DNA of 64,000 bases. It comes from Thermocatellispora tengchongensis. Its GTDB lineage: Bacteria > Actinomycetota > Actinomycetes > Streptosporangiales > Streptosporangiaceae. Of this stretch, positions 35,403-45,700 are shown piece by piece (within the stretch, counting starts at the first letter, position 1; every line of letters starts with the position of its first letter). The stretch covers positions 155,602-219,601 of the forward strand of contig NZ_JACHGN010000009.1 of assembly GCF_014202315.1 (NCBI RefSeq), read 5' to 3'. Position numbers and translations under genes: made by a program. Under the pieces are notes generated by a model. It searched no databases. It was not told where the DNA came from and worked only from the letters and a program-made list of their open reading frames with translations.

Positions 35403-36797
35403 GTGTTCTCCCTCGCCCGGACCGGTCTGAGAGGCCGGATCGCCGTCGCGACCACCGTCGCGGCGGCGCTGGGGTTCACGGCGATGCCCGCCCAAGCAGC
35501 GGACATCCCGGGGCCCGATGAGATCGTGATGAGCCAGAACGTGCAGCATGTTCTCAACGTGCCCAAGCCGGAGCCCCTGGCAACGACCATCAACACCGAC
35601 CTCGCCTTCCAGGGCCGTTACGCCTATGCCGGCAACTACGGCGGGTTCACCATCTACGACATCAAGAACCCCAAGCAGGCCAAGGTGGTCAGCTCGGTCC
35701 TGTGCCCCGGCTCGCAGATGGACGTGTCGGTCTACGGCGACCTGCTGTTCGGCTCCGTGGACTCCTCCAGGAACAACGACTCGTGCTCCAGCACGTCGCA
35801 GAGCGCGACGATCGAGTCGTCCTGGGAGGGCATCCGGATCTTCGACATCAGGGACAAGGCCAACCCCAAGTACATCAAGTCCGTCGAGACCGACTGCGGG
35901 TCCCACACCCACACCCTCGTCCCCGACAAGTGGGGCAAGAACGTCTACCTGTACATCTCGTCGTACCTGCCGGCGGACAACTTCCCCAACTGCAAGACGC
36001 CGCACGACAAGATCTCGATCGTAAAGGTCCCGCTGCGGAACCCGACGGCGGCGGCCGTGGTGAGCACCCCGGTCGTCTTCCCCGACGGCGGTAACGAGAC
36101 CCAGCCCGGCCTGCTCGTGCCCACCTCCGGCTGCCACGACATCACCGTGTACGCGGAGAAGGACATCGCGGCGGGCGCCTGCATGGGCGACGGCGTGCTG
36201 TTCGACATCCGCGACCGGGAGAACCCGAAGGTCATCGCGCGCACCACCGACCCGAACTTCGCGTTCTGGCACTCGGCGACCTTCAACAACCGCGGCGACA
36301 AGGTCGTCTTCACCGACGAGCTGGGCGGTGGCAGCGGCGCCACCTGCAACGAGGCGACCGGCCCGAACCGCGGCGCCAACGCCATCTACGACATCGTCAA
36401 CAAGCAGCTCGTGTTCAAGGGCTACTTCAAGATCCCGCGCCACCAGGCGGACACCGAGAACTGCGTCGCGCACAACGGCTCCCTGATCCCGGTCAAGGGC
36501 CGCGACATCATGGTGCAGGCGTGGTACCAGGGCGGCGTCTCGATCTGGGACTTCACCGACTCCGCCAACCCCAAGGAGATCGGCTACTTCGAGCGCGGCC
36601 CGTACGCGACCCCGCTGGCCGGTGGCTTCTGGTCGGCGTACTACTACAACGGCTACATCTACGGCACCGACTTCAACCACGGCCTGGACATCCTGAAGAT
36701 CAACGACTGGCGGACGAACTCGGCCAACCGCGTCAAGTTCGACCTGCTCAACGTCCAGACGCAGGAGTCGTACCGGACCTGGGGCCACCACCACTAG
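35403..36797 (+). CDS. Secreted LVIVD-repeat beta-propeller-like protein
   Basis: A 464-residue exported protein. Residues 1 to about 30 form a Sec-type signal peptide ending in a signal-peptidase site near AQA-AD. The mature chain contains several LVIVD-type repeats, each with a G-x-x-I/V-x-D-I/F strand: YGGFTIYDIKNPKQAKVV, WEGIRIFDIRDKANPKYI, GVLFDIRDRENPKV, GGVSIWDFTDSANPKEI. These build a beta-propeller. Several Cys residues may form disulfides outside the cell. The GTG has a strong AAGGAGG site. It is paired divergently with a DUF305 lipoprotein, a combination I recall from other actinomycetes. Function is unknown. Confidence 0.87.
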   Translation: MFSLARTGLRGRIAVATTVAAALGFTAMPAQAADIPGPDEIVMSQNVQHVLNVPKPEPLATTINTDLAFQGRYAYAGNYGGFTIYDIKNPKQAKVVSSVLCPGSQMDVSVYGDLLFGSVDSSRNNDSCSSTSQSATIESSWEGIRIFDIRDKANPKYIKSVETDCGSHTHTLVPDKWGKNVYLYISSYLPADNFPNCKTPHDKISIVKVPLRNPTAAAVVSTPVVFPDGGNETQPGLLVPTSGCHDITVYAEKDIAAGACMGDGVLFDIRDRENPKVIARTTDPNFAFWHSATFNNRGDKVVFTDELGGGSGATCNEATGPNRGANAIYDIVNKQLVFKGYFKIPRHQADTENCVAHNGSLIPVKGRDIMVQAWYQGGVSIWDFTDSANPKEIGYFERGPYATPLAGGFWSAYYYNGYIYGTDFNHGLDILKINDWRTNSANRVKFDLLNVQTQESYRTWGHHH

Positions 36798-36822
36798 GCC
36801 GGTAGCGGCGTAACACGAAGAA

Positions 36823-36867
36823 GGGGACGGTCCGCGCAGCCTCTCCCATTCCGCGCGGGCCGTCCCC
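36823..36867 (+). terminator. Strong hairpin terminator after the LVIVD gene
   Basis: A 15-base arm GGGGACGGTCCGCGC pairs with GCGCGGGCCGTCCCC (one G-U pair) around a 15-base loop. It lies 26 bases after the stop. Confidence 0.75.
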
Positions 36868-36956
36868 AGTCCCCCAAAGCGAGCAATGCCCCAATCACTC
36901 GCTTCGTGCCCCTTTGCCCGGCACAGGGGGACTCATGCACACATCCAGAGAATTTT

Positions 36957-37901
36957 TTAGGCAGGCGGTACGAACCCGCCCGGCGTCGGCCGGTCGCGCG
37001 TCCCCTCGCCGGGGGCCGGGTTCGAGGCTGGAGCCGGGGGCGGGGCCGGGGCTGGAGGAGGCGGGGGAGGGGGAGCGTAGGACGTCCCCTGAGGGCCGTA
37101 CTGAAGGCCGTACTGGGGCGCCGGGGCGGCGGGGGCCTGGACGGCCGGGGACGGGGACTGCCGGGCCAGCCGCATCTCCTCGCGCCGCCGCCGCTCCGCC
37201 AGCACCGCCGACAGGTACGCGTGCGCGGGCACGCCCGGCGGCGGTGGCGGAGACACGTACGAGGCCACCTGCGCCGCGATCCGCCCGCCCATGGCGTGCT
37301 GCACGGACGGCGACAGGTCGTGCCAGCGGGAGAGGTACTGGCGCGCGGTGTCGGCGACCTCGGCGGGCAGCCGGGACAGTTCGAGCCCGGACGCCCAGCC
37401 GGCGAGCTGCGGCGGCATCACCACGGGCGCCTGCGCCGCCCGGGGGATGCGCTCGGAGATGACGATCGTGCCGGAGAAGACGTCGCCCAGCCGCTTGCCC
37501 CGCTCGGAGATCAGCGAGGAGATCAGCGCGGGCGCCCCGCTGAGCATCCACAGCTCCAGCACCCCGGCCAGGCCCCGGAACAGCGCCTGCCGGAACCGCT
37601 CCGGGCTGCCGTCGTCGCTCACGACCCGCAGCCCCAGCGCGTACTTGCCCAGGCTCCGCCCCCGGGTCAGCGTCTCGAAGATCACCGGGTAGCCCACGGC
37701 CACCAGGACGGACAGCAGCAGCGTGAGCGCGAACGTCAGCGCTTCGTCGGTCAGCACGGTCGCGCTGCCGACCAGCAGCCCCACGAGCAGCATCAGCGCG
37801 AGCTGCACGACCATGTCGATGATCAGGGCCAGCGCCCGGCTGGGAAGCTGCGCCACCCGTACCTCGACGACGACGGCGTCCCCCGTCACCACATCGGACA
37901 C
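36957..37901 (-). CDS. RDD-family membrane protein with Pro-rich tail
   Basis: A 314-residue protein. Residues about 10-150 form the RDD membrane domain: LPSRALALIIDMVVQLALML (conserved R...D), a second and third hydrophobic segment, and LTRGRSLGKYALGLRVV, the typical R-S-x-G-K segment. A soluble middle and an Ala/Pro-rich C-terminus (PPPPPPPAPAPPPAP) follow. The GTG at 37901 is preferred because GGGGAGG precedes it; longer frames add Ala/Pro sequence only. It is divergent from the SpoIIM-like gene. RDD, SpoIIM, MoxR, DUF58, DUF4350 and DUF4129 genes travel together in actinobacteria. Confidence 0.84.
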   Translation of the reverse strand: MSDVVTGDAVVVEVRVAQLPSRALALIIDMVVQLALMLLVGLLVGSATVLTDEALTFALTLLLSVLVAVGYPVIFETLTRGRSLGKYALGLRVVSDDGSPERFRQALFRGLAGVLELWMLSGAPALISSLISERGKRLGDVFSGTIVISERIPRAAQAPVVMPPQLAGWASGLELSRLPAEVADTARQYLSRWHDLSPSVQHAMGGRIAAQVASYVSPPPPPGVPAHAYLSAVLAERRRREEMRLARQSPSPAVQAPAAPAPQYGLQYGPQGTSYAPPPPPPPAPAPPPAPASNPAPGEGTRDRPTPGGFVPPA

Positions 37902-38085
37902 CCGACAAGCCTCCCCTCGCCGCATCGCCCCCGCACCGCGCCCATTCTGCCGCACTCCGCCCTTTCCCGGGCTCCGGCCGCTGATGGGCGACGGGGCGAC
38001 GGGGCGGGCAGCGGGCGACGGGGCGGGCAGCGGGGCGGCGGGGGCGAGCGGGGCCACGCGGCGCCACGGGTCCCCGCTCGGGCAC

Positions 38086-38091
38086 TAGGGT
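38086..38091 (+). promoter_or_regulatory. Candidate -10 box (TAGGGT) for leaderless SpoIIM-like gene
   Basis: TAGGGT ends 6 bases before the GTG at 38098, with no ribosome site. Confidence 0.4.
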
Positions 38092-38097
38092 CGGAGC

Positions 38098-39093
38098 GTG
38101 GACATCGAGGCGTTCGTGGGGGCCCACAAGGGCACGTGGGATCGGCTGGAGTACCTCGTGCGGCACAAGCGGTCCCTGAGCGGGGCCGAGGTGGACGAGC
38201 TGGTCGATCTGTACCAGCGGGTGGCGACGCACCTGTCCATCGTGCGGTCGCGGTCGGCCGACGCGGCGCTGGTGGGGCGGCTCTCGGCGCTCGTGGCGCG
38301 GGCGCGGGCGGCCGTGACCGGGGCCCACACGCCGGCCTGGCGGGAGTTCGTGCGGTTCTTCGCGGTGTCGTTCCCGGTCGTGGCCTACCGGGCGCGGTGG
38401 TGGTGGCTCGGGAGCGCGGCGGCGTTCTACGCGGTCGCGACCGTGATCGGGTTCTGGGTGGCGGGCGACCCCCAGGTGCAGGCCGCGGTCGGCACCCCGG
38501 AGGAGATCACCCAGCTCGTCGAGCACGACTTCGCCGACTACTACTCCGCCAACCCCGCCGGCTCGTTCGCGGGCCAGGTGTGGGTCAACAACGCCTGGGT
38601 GGCGGCGCAGACCATCGTGTCGGCCATCCTGCTCGGGCTGCCGATCCCGTACATCCTGTGGCAGAACGCCGCCAACGTCGGCGTCATCGCCGGGCTGATG
38701 GGCTCGCGCGACCGGCTCGACGTGTTCTTCGGGCTGATCACCCCGCACGGCCTGCTGGAGCTCACCGCGGTGTTCCTGGCCGCCGCGGTGGGGCTGCGGC
38801 TGGGCTGGACCGCGGTGGCGCCCGGCGCGCGCGCCCGCATGCAGGCGGTGGCCGAGGAGGGGCGCGCGGTGATGAGCGTCGCGCTCGGGCTGGTCGCGGT
38901 GCTGCTGGTGGCGGGCCTGATCGAGGGGCTGGTCACCCCGTCCGGGCTGCCCACGTGGGCGCGGATCGGCATCGGGGTGCTGGCCGAGGTCGTGTTCCTG
39001 GCGTACGTGCTCGTGTTCGGGCGGCGGGCGGCGCTGTCCGGAGAGACCGGCGACGTCGAGCGCGCCCCCGACCTGGCCCCGTCGGCAGGCTGA
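38098..39093 (+). CDS. SpoIIM-family (stage II sporulation protein M-like) membrane protein
   Basis: A 331-residue membrane protein. The soluble N-terminus (MDIEAFVGAHKGTWDRLEYL, then LYQRVATHLSIVRSRSAD) is typical of actinobacterial SpoIIM-like proteins. It is followed by about five to six hydrophobic segments and the conserved GLITPHGLLELTAVFLAAAVG. In Bacillus SpoIIM belongs to the engulfment machinery, but in actinobacteria the gene is part of the MoxR/DUF58 cluster (Rv3694c) with unknown role. The start GTG seems leaderless. It is divergent from RDD and convergent with the DUF58 operon. Confidence 0.87.
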   Translation: MDIEAFVGAHKGTWDRLEYLVRHKRSLSGAEVDELVDLYQRVATHLSIVRSRSADAALVGRLSALVARARAAVTGAHTPAWREFVRFFAVSFPVVAYRARWWWLGSAAAFYAVATVIGFWVAGDPQVQAAVGTPEEITQLVEHDFADYYSANPAGSFAGQVWVNNAWVAAQTIVSAILLGLPIPYILWQNAANVGVIAGLMGSRDRLDVFFGLITPHGLLELTAVFLAAAVGLRLGWTAVAPGARARMQAVAEEGRAVMSVALGLVAVLLVAGLIEGLVTPSGLPTWARIGIGVLAEVVFLAYVLVFGRRAALSGETGDVERAPDLAPSAG

Positions 39094-39115
39094 CGCCCCG
39101 CGCGGCCGGCCCCCG

Positions 39116-40489
39116 TTAGAGGCGGCCCGCGGCCTTCAGGGCGAGGTACGCGTCGGCCAGGGCGGGGGCGATGTCGTCGGGCAGCGCGTCCACCACCTCG
39201 ACGCCGTGACGGCGCAGGCGGGCGGTGATGGCACGGCGGTCGGCGTTCAGGCGCTCGGCCGCCGCCGCGTCGTACACCAGCTCGGGCGTGCCGCGGCCCC
39301 GGGCCATGGCCGCCACCCGCGGGTCGGAGACCGCGGCGACGAGCACGAGGTGCCGCGCGGAGAGCTGCGGCAGCAGCGGCAGCAGGCCCTCCTCCAGCGA
39401 CGCCGAGTTGAGGTCGGTGAGCAGCACCACCAGGCAGCGCCGCTTGGCGTGCGACAGCACGGCGGAGACCATCCCGGCCGAGTCGGACTCGACCAGCTCG
39501 GCCTCCAGCGGGGCCATCACGTTCACCAGCGCCGACAGCAGCTCCGTACGGCTCGCGCCCGACACCCAGGCGCGCACCGCGCGGTCGTAGGCGAGGAAGT
39601 CCACGCGGTCGCCCGCCCGCGCGGCGAGGGCGGCGAGGAGCAGGGCGGCGTCCATGGACCAGTCGAGGCGGGGCCAGCCGGGCGGCACGGCGTCGGCGCC
39701 GGCCGCCTCGCCGGGTGGCGTGCGGGGCAGGGCGCCGGCCAGCGGGACCGGGGCGGTGCCGACGCGGCCGGCGGAGGTGCGGCCGGTGTCCAGGACGATC
39801 AGGACGCGCCGGTCGCGCTCGGGCCGCCAGGTGCGTACGACCACGTCGTGGCGGCGGGCGGTGGCCCGCCAGTCGATGGAGCGCACGTCGTCGCCCACGA
39901 CGTACTCGCGCAGCGAGTCGAACTCGGTGCCCTGCCCGCGCACCAGCGCCGGATGGCGTCCCTCCAGCTCGCGCAGCCGGGCCAGCCGGGACGGCAGGTG
40001 CTTGCGGCTGAGGAAGGGCGGCAGCACGCGTACGGTCCAGGGGACCTCGTGCGCGCCCTGCCTGGCGGCCACGCCGAGCGGCCCGAGCGAGCGCACCGTC
40101 ACGGTGACCGCCTCGCGGTCGCCCCTGCGGGTGGGCGTCAGCGTGGTCACCAGGCGGCGCTTCTCGCCCGCGGGGACGTCCAGGGCCAGGTGCCGCGGCG
40201 CCGCGCCCGCCGAGGGCGGCCACGCGTCGCGCAGCGCGCCGCGTACGCGCCGGGACCCGGGGTTCTCCACGATCAGCTCCACCCGCGCCTGGTTCCCCAG
40301 GCGCACGGTCGAGTCGCCGGCCCGGTGGAACCGCAGCGGGCGTACGGCGCCCGCCAGCGCCAGGTCCGCCAGGATCAGCGCGAGCAGCAGCAGCGCGATC
40401 CCGGCCAGGGCGAGCCCCGGCTCGGGCGCGAACAGCACGGCGACGGCGCCGAGCGCCGCGAGCAGCCCGGCGCGGCCCGTCAGCGCCAC
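39116..40489 (-). CDS. DUF58 protein with N-terminal membrane anchor
   Basis: A 457-residue protein. Two hydrophobic segments at residues about 5-47 are followed by a beta-rich part and the DUF58 signature FDSLREYVVGDDVRSIDWRA (about 190-210). A VWA-like fold comes next, VLIVLDTGRTSAG, where the MIDAS-type D-x-S-x-S is replaced. It is the last gene of the minus-strand operon, 22 bases after moxR. MoxR ATPases and DUF58 proteins are thought to cooperate as chaperone-like maturation systems for surface or metal proteins. The client here is unknown. Confidence 0.87.
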   Translation of the reverse strand: MALTGRAGLLAALGAVAVLFAPEPGLALAGIALLLLALILADLALAGAVRPLRFHRAGDSTVRLGNQARVELIVENPGSRRVRGALRDAWPPSAGAAPRHLALDVPAGEKRRLVTTLTPTRRGDREAVTVTVRSLGPLGVAARQGAHEVPWTVRVLPPFLSRKHLPSRLARLRELEGRHPALVRGQGTEFDSLREYVVGDDVRSIDWRATARRHDVVVRTWRPERDRRVLIVLDTGRTSAGRVGTAPVPLAGALPRTPPGEAAGADAVPPGWPRLDWSMDAALLLAALAARAGDRVDFLAYDRAVRAWVSGASRTELLSALVNVMAPLEAELVESDSAGMVSAVLSHAKRRCLVVLLTDLNSASLEEGLLPLLPQLSARHLVLVAAVSDPRVAAMARGRGTPELVYDAAAAERLNADRRAITARLRRHGVEVVDALPDDIAPALADAYLALKAAGRL

Positions 40490-40511
40490 AGCGGCCCCCT
40501 GTACGCCGCCG

Positions 40512-41482
<971 letters not shown>

Positions 41483-41486
<4 letters not shown>

Positions 41487-42643
41487 GAGTCTTTGACCTG
41501 CCTTTCGAGGGTGTCCAGGGTCGAGGCCAGGGCCACGAGCCCCGCGTCGTCGGCCGGGGGCGGCCCGTAGAGGATCGCGGCCACCTCGTGGCCGTCGCGT
41601 CCGGTGCGCGCGGTGACCGCGGCGATCACGGCGTCGCGGCCGGAGTCGGGGGGCAGGCCGAGGCGGGGGACGATCCGGTCCAGCAGGCCCGCGCGCAGCG
41701 CCGCCGAGGCCCGGTCGCGGGCGCGCCCGGCCCGGTACAGCCGTCCGCGTCCCTCGACCGTCTCGGCCGCGCGCACCACGACCGGCAGCCGCTCGGCCAC
41801 CACCGGGCCGAGCCTGCGGCCACGCCACAGCGCCAGCAGCGCCACCGCCAGCGCGAGCTGCCCGGCCGCCCACCAGACGCCTGCGGGGATCAGCTCCTCG
41901 AAGCTCCTGCCGGACGGCCCGGCGAGCGGCGGCGGCTCGTCGGGGGCGGTCAGCCAGACGACGGTGGAGCGGGCGCCGGTCAGGTTCATCGCGAGCGCGG
42001 CGTTGCCGTCCTCGGCCAGGCGCAGGTTGGTCAGGAACTCGGCGCCGCCCGCGACCGTGATCCGGCGGCCTTGGTGGGTGTAGGAGACGAGCGTGGGCCC
42101 GTCGGCGGAGGGATAGCAGCCGATTGCACCCGGCGGGCCGTCCAGGGCGACCCCGCCCAGGTACGCCGAGCCCGCCTTCACCGCCGCGGGCAGCGCGCAC
42201 TCCGGCTCGCGGGAGCGGGGCCGGGCCCTGTCCACCGCCGTCACACCGGGCGCGAGGTGCGGCGAGACGACGCCCGCGAGCAGCCGGTCGCCGGGCGCGT
42301 CGGCCAGTGTCCGCAGGTCGCCGGGGGTCAGGTAGGAGAGCGCGGTGACCAGCAGCAGCGCGTCGCCGCCCGCCGCCTCGGCCGCGGCCGCCGCCGTCGC
42401 GGCGCTGGTGACCCGCTCCACGCGCACGCCCTCCTGGGCCAGCAGCCGGGCCAGGCCCAGCGAGCCCGACAGGGAGGAGTCGGCGGGGTCGTTCGCCTCG
42501 CCCGAGTCGCCGCCGGAGAAGACCGCCACGACCCCGGCCGTGAACAGCACGAGCAGGCCGACGACCAGGGTGCCCCGCCACCGCCGCCAGACCACGCCCG
42601 GCGTCGGGGCCAGGGACGTGGACGGGGCCGCCGGCGCGCTCAC
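41483..42643 (-). CDS. DUF4350 membrane protein
   Basis: A 386-residue protein with an N-terminal transmembrane segment (GTLVVGLLVLFTAGVVAVF, about 25-43). An extracytoplasmic GATase-like DUF4350 domain follows (SGSLGLARLLAQEGVRVERV, ALLLVTALSYLTPGDLRTLA), then a second transmembrane segment at about 265-285 and a cytoplasmic helical tail. DUF4350 proteins occur next to MoxR and DUF58 (Rv3691). The function is unknown. The GTG start overlaps the DUF4129 stop by 4 bases, and the stop overlaps moxR, so translation of the operon is continuous. Confidence 0.85.
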
Positions 42644-43284
42644 CGGGCCCCCTCGGCGAGCGCGGGCTTGGCGGCGCGCAGCCGCTCGTCCAGCGAGCGC
42701 AGGGTCTCGTACGCCGCCGGGGTGCCGGGCACCTCGCCGTAGGTGACGTCGTCGAACACCCGGGCCGCGGCGGCCAGGTCGGCGGCGAAGGCGGGCAGGG
42801 CGCGCCCGGCCTCCCGGGCCAGCTCGTCGGCGGTGCGGCCCGGTAGCCCATCGACCACCGCCCGCTCCTCCAGGTCGCGCGCGACGGCCCGCAGCCGCTC
42901 GCGTACGGCCTCGGCGTATTGGCCCTCGGCGGCCAGCCGCTCGGACTCCGCCCGGTGCTCGGCCGCGCTGCGCGCCCGCGCGCCGAAGATGTCCTCCGCC
43001 GCCCGCTTGGCGCGCCCGCGTGAGGCCCGCTTGGCCTGCCACACCAGCAGCGCCACCAGCCCGCCGAGCACCAGCACGATCCCGGCGACCGCCAGCAGGC
43101 CGCCGGCGGGCCCGGCGGTGGTGTCGAAGAGGTCGCCGAGGTACTGCTGCACCGTGCGCATCACGCGGTCGGGCAGCGACTCGTGCTCGTAGCGCCCGCC
43201 GAGCAGCTCGCGCAGGGCACGGCCCTGCGCCTCGCCGCGCTCGATGTCGACCGGCGGACTCAGCAGGAGGTACGGGGTTGTCAT
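42640..43284 (-). CDS. DUF4129 membrane protein
   Basis: A 214-residue protein. A soluble N-terminus (DIERGEAQGRALRELLGG) precedes one transmembrane segment (GGLLAVAGIVLVLGGLVALLV, about 61-81). The cytoplasmic part carries the DUF4129 core: YAEAVRERLRAVARDLEERA, then RTADELAREAGRALPAFAAD and the Y-G-E motif in VTYGEVPGT. Such domains are linked to transglutaminase-like and MoxR systems. It is part of the same coupled operon, 18 bases after the preceding gene's stop. Confidence 0.83.
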   Translation of the reverse strand: MTTPYLLLSPPVDIERGEAQGRALRELLGGRYEHESLPDRVMRTVQQYLGDLFDTTAGPAGGLLAVAGIVLVLGGLVALLVWQAKRASRGRAKRAAEDIFGARARSAAEHRAESERLAAEGQYAEAVRERLRAVARDLEERAVVDGLPGRTADELAREAGRALPAFAADLAAAARVFDDVTYGEVPGTPAAYETLRSLDERLRAAKPALAEGAR

Positions 43285-43302
43285 GGGCGCGTGGGGTCGG
43301 GG

Positions 43303-44613
43303 TCAGGGAGTGTCGGCGCGGGGCGGCTGCGGCGGGGTCGCGTTCTCGGGGAGCCAGAGGTCGTCGGCGGAGGCGTGCACCCAGCCCTGGCGCTGCTGCT
43401 CGATCGCGGCGGTCTGCAACACCAGGTCGAACGCCTCGGCGCGCATGCGGCGGTCGGCGTACATCAGGCCGTAGACCCCGGCCTGGACCGGATAGGTGAT
43501 CATCGAGCCCAGGGTGGCGCCCACCGTGATCAGCACCGCGGTCAGGATGATCGAGCCGGTCGAGCCGCCGCCGAGCAGGCCGACGAAGGCGCCGACGAAG
43601 GTGAACGGAATGGTGAACACCGAGCCGATCAGCCCGGCGAGCAGCGAGGTCAGCAGCAGGATGCCGAGCACCCGCCAGAAGTCTCCGGTGACCAGGTTCC
43701 AGGACCTGCGCATGGAGTCGGTCACCCCGCGCCCCTCCAGCACCAGCGCGGGCGCGGCGAGCGCGAACCGGGTGGTGAAGAACAGCACGTACGGGATGTA
43801 GAGCAGGAGGAACACCAGCGTCAGCCCGAGCGCCGCGACCGGGTCGGCGTTGCCGGCGTACACCGCGACGAGCAGCAGGGCGAGCAGCACCATCGGCGCC
43901 AGCATGATCAGGCCGGTGAGCGCGACCAGCCCGAACAGCGCGCCGGTGCGGGGCCGCACCAGCCGCCACGCCTCGCCCGCGGTCAGCCGGCCGCCGAACA
44001 CCGCGCGGCCCAGGATGCGGGTGAGCACCCCGGTGAGCAGCGTGACCGCGACGAACTGCACGGCCAGCGAGATCAGCGTGCTGCCGTACTGGGTGGCCAC
44101 CCCGCTGGTGGTGGCGTTCTCCAGCGCCCCCGGGTCGTCCAGGTTCTCGCCGAGCTCGCCGTACAGCAGGGCGTTGCCGATCGCGACCGGGATGGAGCCG
44201 ATCGCGGCGACGATCGCCGACAGGCCGAGCACCGACTTGGGGTTGGACCGGACCAGCTTGATGGTGCCGTCGAGGATGTCGCCCAGGCCGAGCGGGCGCA
44301 GCGGGATGATCCCGGGGCGCAGCGCGGGCGGCGGCGGGCGGAACCCGTAGGCGCCCTGGCCGCCGTATCCGGGGGGCGGGCCGTATCCGGCCTGCGGGTA
44401 GGGCGGGTAGCCTTGCGGCGGCGCCTGCCCATGCGGCGGCGCGGCGTCCTGCGGCCCAGGGGCGGGCGGGGGCGCGGGGGACGCGCCGGACCCGGCGTCG
44501 GGGGACGATCCGGGGGCGGCCCAGGGTGAAGCCGAGGCCCCGGTGTAGGGGGGAGGCTGCTCGGCCGCCCAACCGGGCGGCTGTTCCGGGGGCGACCCGT
44601 GACCGTCTGACAT
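43303..44613 (-). CDS. Polytopic membrane protein with Pro-rich N-terminus
   Basis: A 436-residue protein. The first 120 residues are Pro/Gly/Ala-rich (for example GYPPYPQAGYGPPPGYGGQG). The rest contains about six hydrophobic segments, beginning at LRPLGLGDILDGTIKLVRSN, a motif typical of the membrane domain associated with glycerophosphoryl diester phosphodiesterases (GPDPase membrane-like). No catalytic phosphodiesterase domain is present. It is the first gene of the MoxR operon. The ATG at 44613 is preferred; a weak CAGGAT 7 bases upstream could be a leaderless -10. Function unknown. Confidence 0.78.
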   Translation of the reverse strand: MSDGHGSPPEQPPGWAAEQPPPYTGASASPWAAPGSSPDAGSGASPAPPPAPGPQDAAPPHGQAPPQGYPPYPQAGYGPPPGYGGQGAYGFRPPPPALRPGIIPLRPLGLGDILDGTIKLVRSNPKSVLGLSAIVAAIGSIPVAIGNALLYGELGENLDDPGALENATTSGVATQYGSTLISLAVQFVAVTLLTGVLTRILGRAVFGGRLTAGEAWRLVRPRTGALFGLVALTGLIMLAPMVLLALLLVAVYAGNADPVAALGLTLVFLLLYIPYVLFFTTRFALAAPALVLEGRGVTDSMRRSWNLVTGDFWRVLGILLLTSLLAGLIGSVFTIPFTFVGAFVGLLGGGSTGSIILTAVLITVGATLGSMITYPVQAGVYGLMYADRRMRAEAFDLVLQTAAIEQQRQGWVHASADDLWLPENATPPQPPRADTP

Positions 44614-44997
44614 GTCCCCAATCCTGGCATGAGGCGCGCCGAAGTGCGGCGGTCGCGGGGGCGGCAGGGGGCGCGAGGAGGCCGCGGGAGGGTCCCGGGA
44701 GGCCCGCAAGGGCCGTTCCGGCGCCGAGATCGGGTGCGGGGATGGCCGAAACACCGTCGGATATCGCAGACTGTGAGGTGGAGGCGTCCGCGTGGGCACC
44801 ATCCGGCGCGTGGCCGGTACCGGTCGCCGCCATTCGGGGAGGATTCCGGCACGTTCGCTTCGTGTGCGCCTAAAATTCGGCGACGAGTGGTCTCGGCGTT
44901 GGTCCTTGTACCGCTTTGGCGCTGGACAGGGGTAACCTTCGTCGATCGTGCTGGTTCGCCCATTTACTCCCAAACTGCGAAGAACGAATGAGGGGCC
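44614..44997. other. Divergent region between the MoxR operon and mtrA
   Basis: No gene. A candidate mtrA -10 box, TAACCT, lies at 44933-44938, about 60 bases before the start codon. The mtrA leader contains no clear hairpin. Confidence 0.4.
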
Positions 44998-45675
44998 ATG
45001 AAAGGACGCGTGCTGGTCGTCGATGACGACGCCGCTCTCGCCGAGATGCTCGGCATCGTCTTGCGGGGAGAGGGCTTCGAACCGTCCTTCGTCTCAGACG
45101 GCGACAAGGCGCTCGACGCGTTCCGCGACACCCGGCCGGACCTCGTCCTGCTCGACCTCATGCTCCCCGGGGCCGACGGCATCGACGTGTGCCGCCGCAT
45201 CCGCGCCGAGTCCGGCGTGCCGATCGTCATGCTGACCGCCAAGAGCGACACCATCGACGTCGTGCTCGGCCTGGAGTCCGGCGCCGACGACTACATCGTC
45301 AAGCCGTTCAAGCCCAAGGAACTGGTCGCCCGGGTCCGCGCGCGGCTGCGCCGCACCGACGAGCCGACGCCCGAGATCCTGCAGATCGGCGACATCACCA
45401 TCGACGTGGCCGGCCACTCCGTCAAGCGCGGCGAGGACACCATCAACCTCACCCCGCTGGAGTTCGACCTGCTGGTGGCGCTGGCGCGCAAGCCGCGCCA
45501 GGTCTTCACCCGCGAGGTGCTGCTCGAACAGGTGTGGGGCTACCGCCACGCCGCCGACACCCGGCTGGTCAACGTGCACGTGCAACGGCTGCGCGCCAAG
45601 ATCGAGAAGGACCCCGAGCACCCCGAGATCGTGGTGACCGTCCGCGGCGTGGGCTACAAGGCCGGCCCGGCCTGA
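44998..45675 (+). CDS. mtrA: Two-component response regulator MtrA (OmpR family)
   Basis: A 225-residue response regulator. The receiver domain has the acidic pocket VVDDD (9-11), phospho-acceptor Asp53 in LVLLDLMLPGADGIDV, and the switch Lys in YIVKPFKPKEL. The C-terminal winged helix is OmpR-type: INLTPLEFDLLVALARKPRQ and VWGYRHAADTRLVNVHVQRL. Sequence and the mtrA-mtrB-lpqB order identify MtrA. In mycobacteria it is essential and controls cell division and wall genes; in Streptomyces it represses development. The ATG follows an AGGGG site. Confidence 0.97.
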   Translation: MKGRVLVVDDDAALAEMLGIVLRGEGFEPSFVSDGDKALDAFRDTRPDLVLLDLMLPGADGIDVCRRIRAESGVPIVMLTAKSDTIDVVLGLESGADDYIVKPFKPKELVARVRARLRRTDEPTPEILQIGDITIDVAGHSVKRGEDTINLTPLEFDLLVALARKPRQVFTREVLLEQVWGYRHAADTRLVNVHVQRLRAKIEKDPEHPEIVVTVRGVGYKAGPA

Positions 45676-45700
45676 CGGCCGCATCCCCCCGCCCCCGAGG

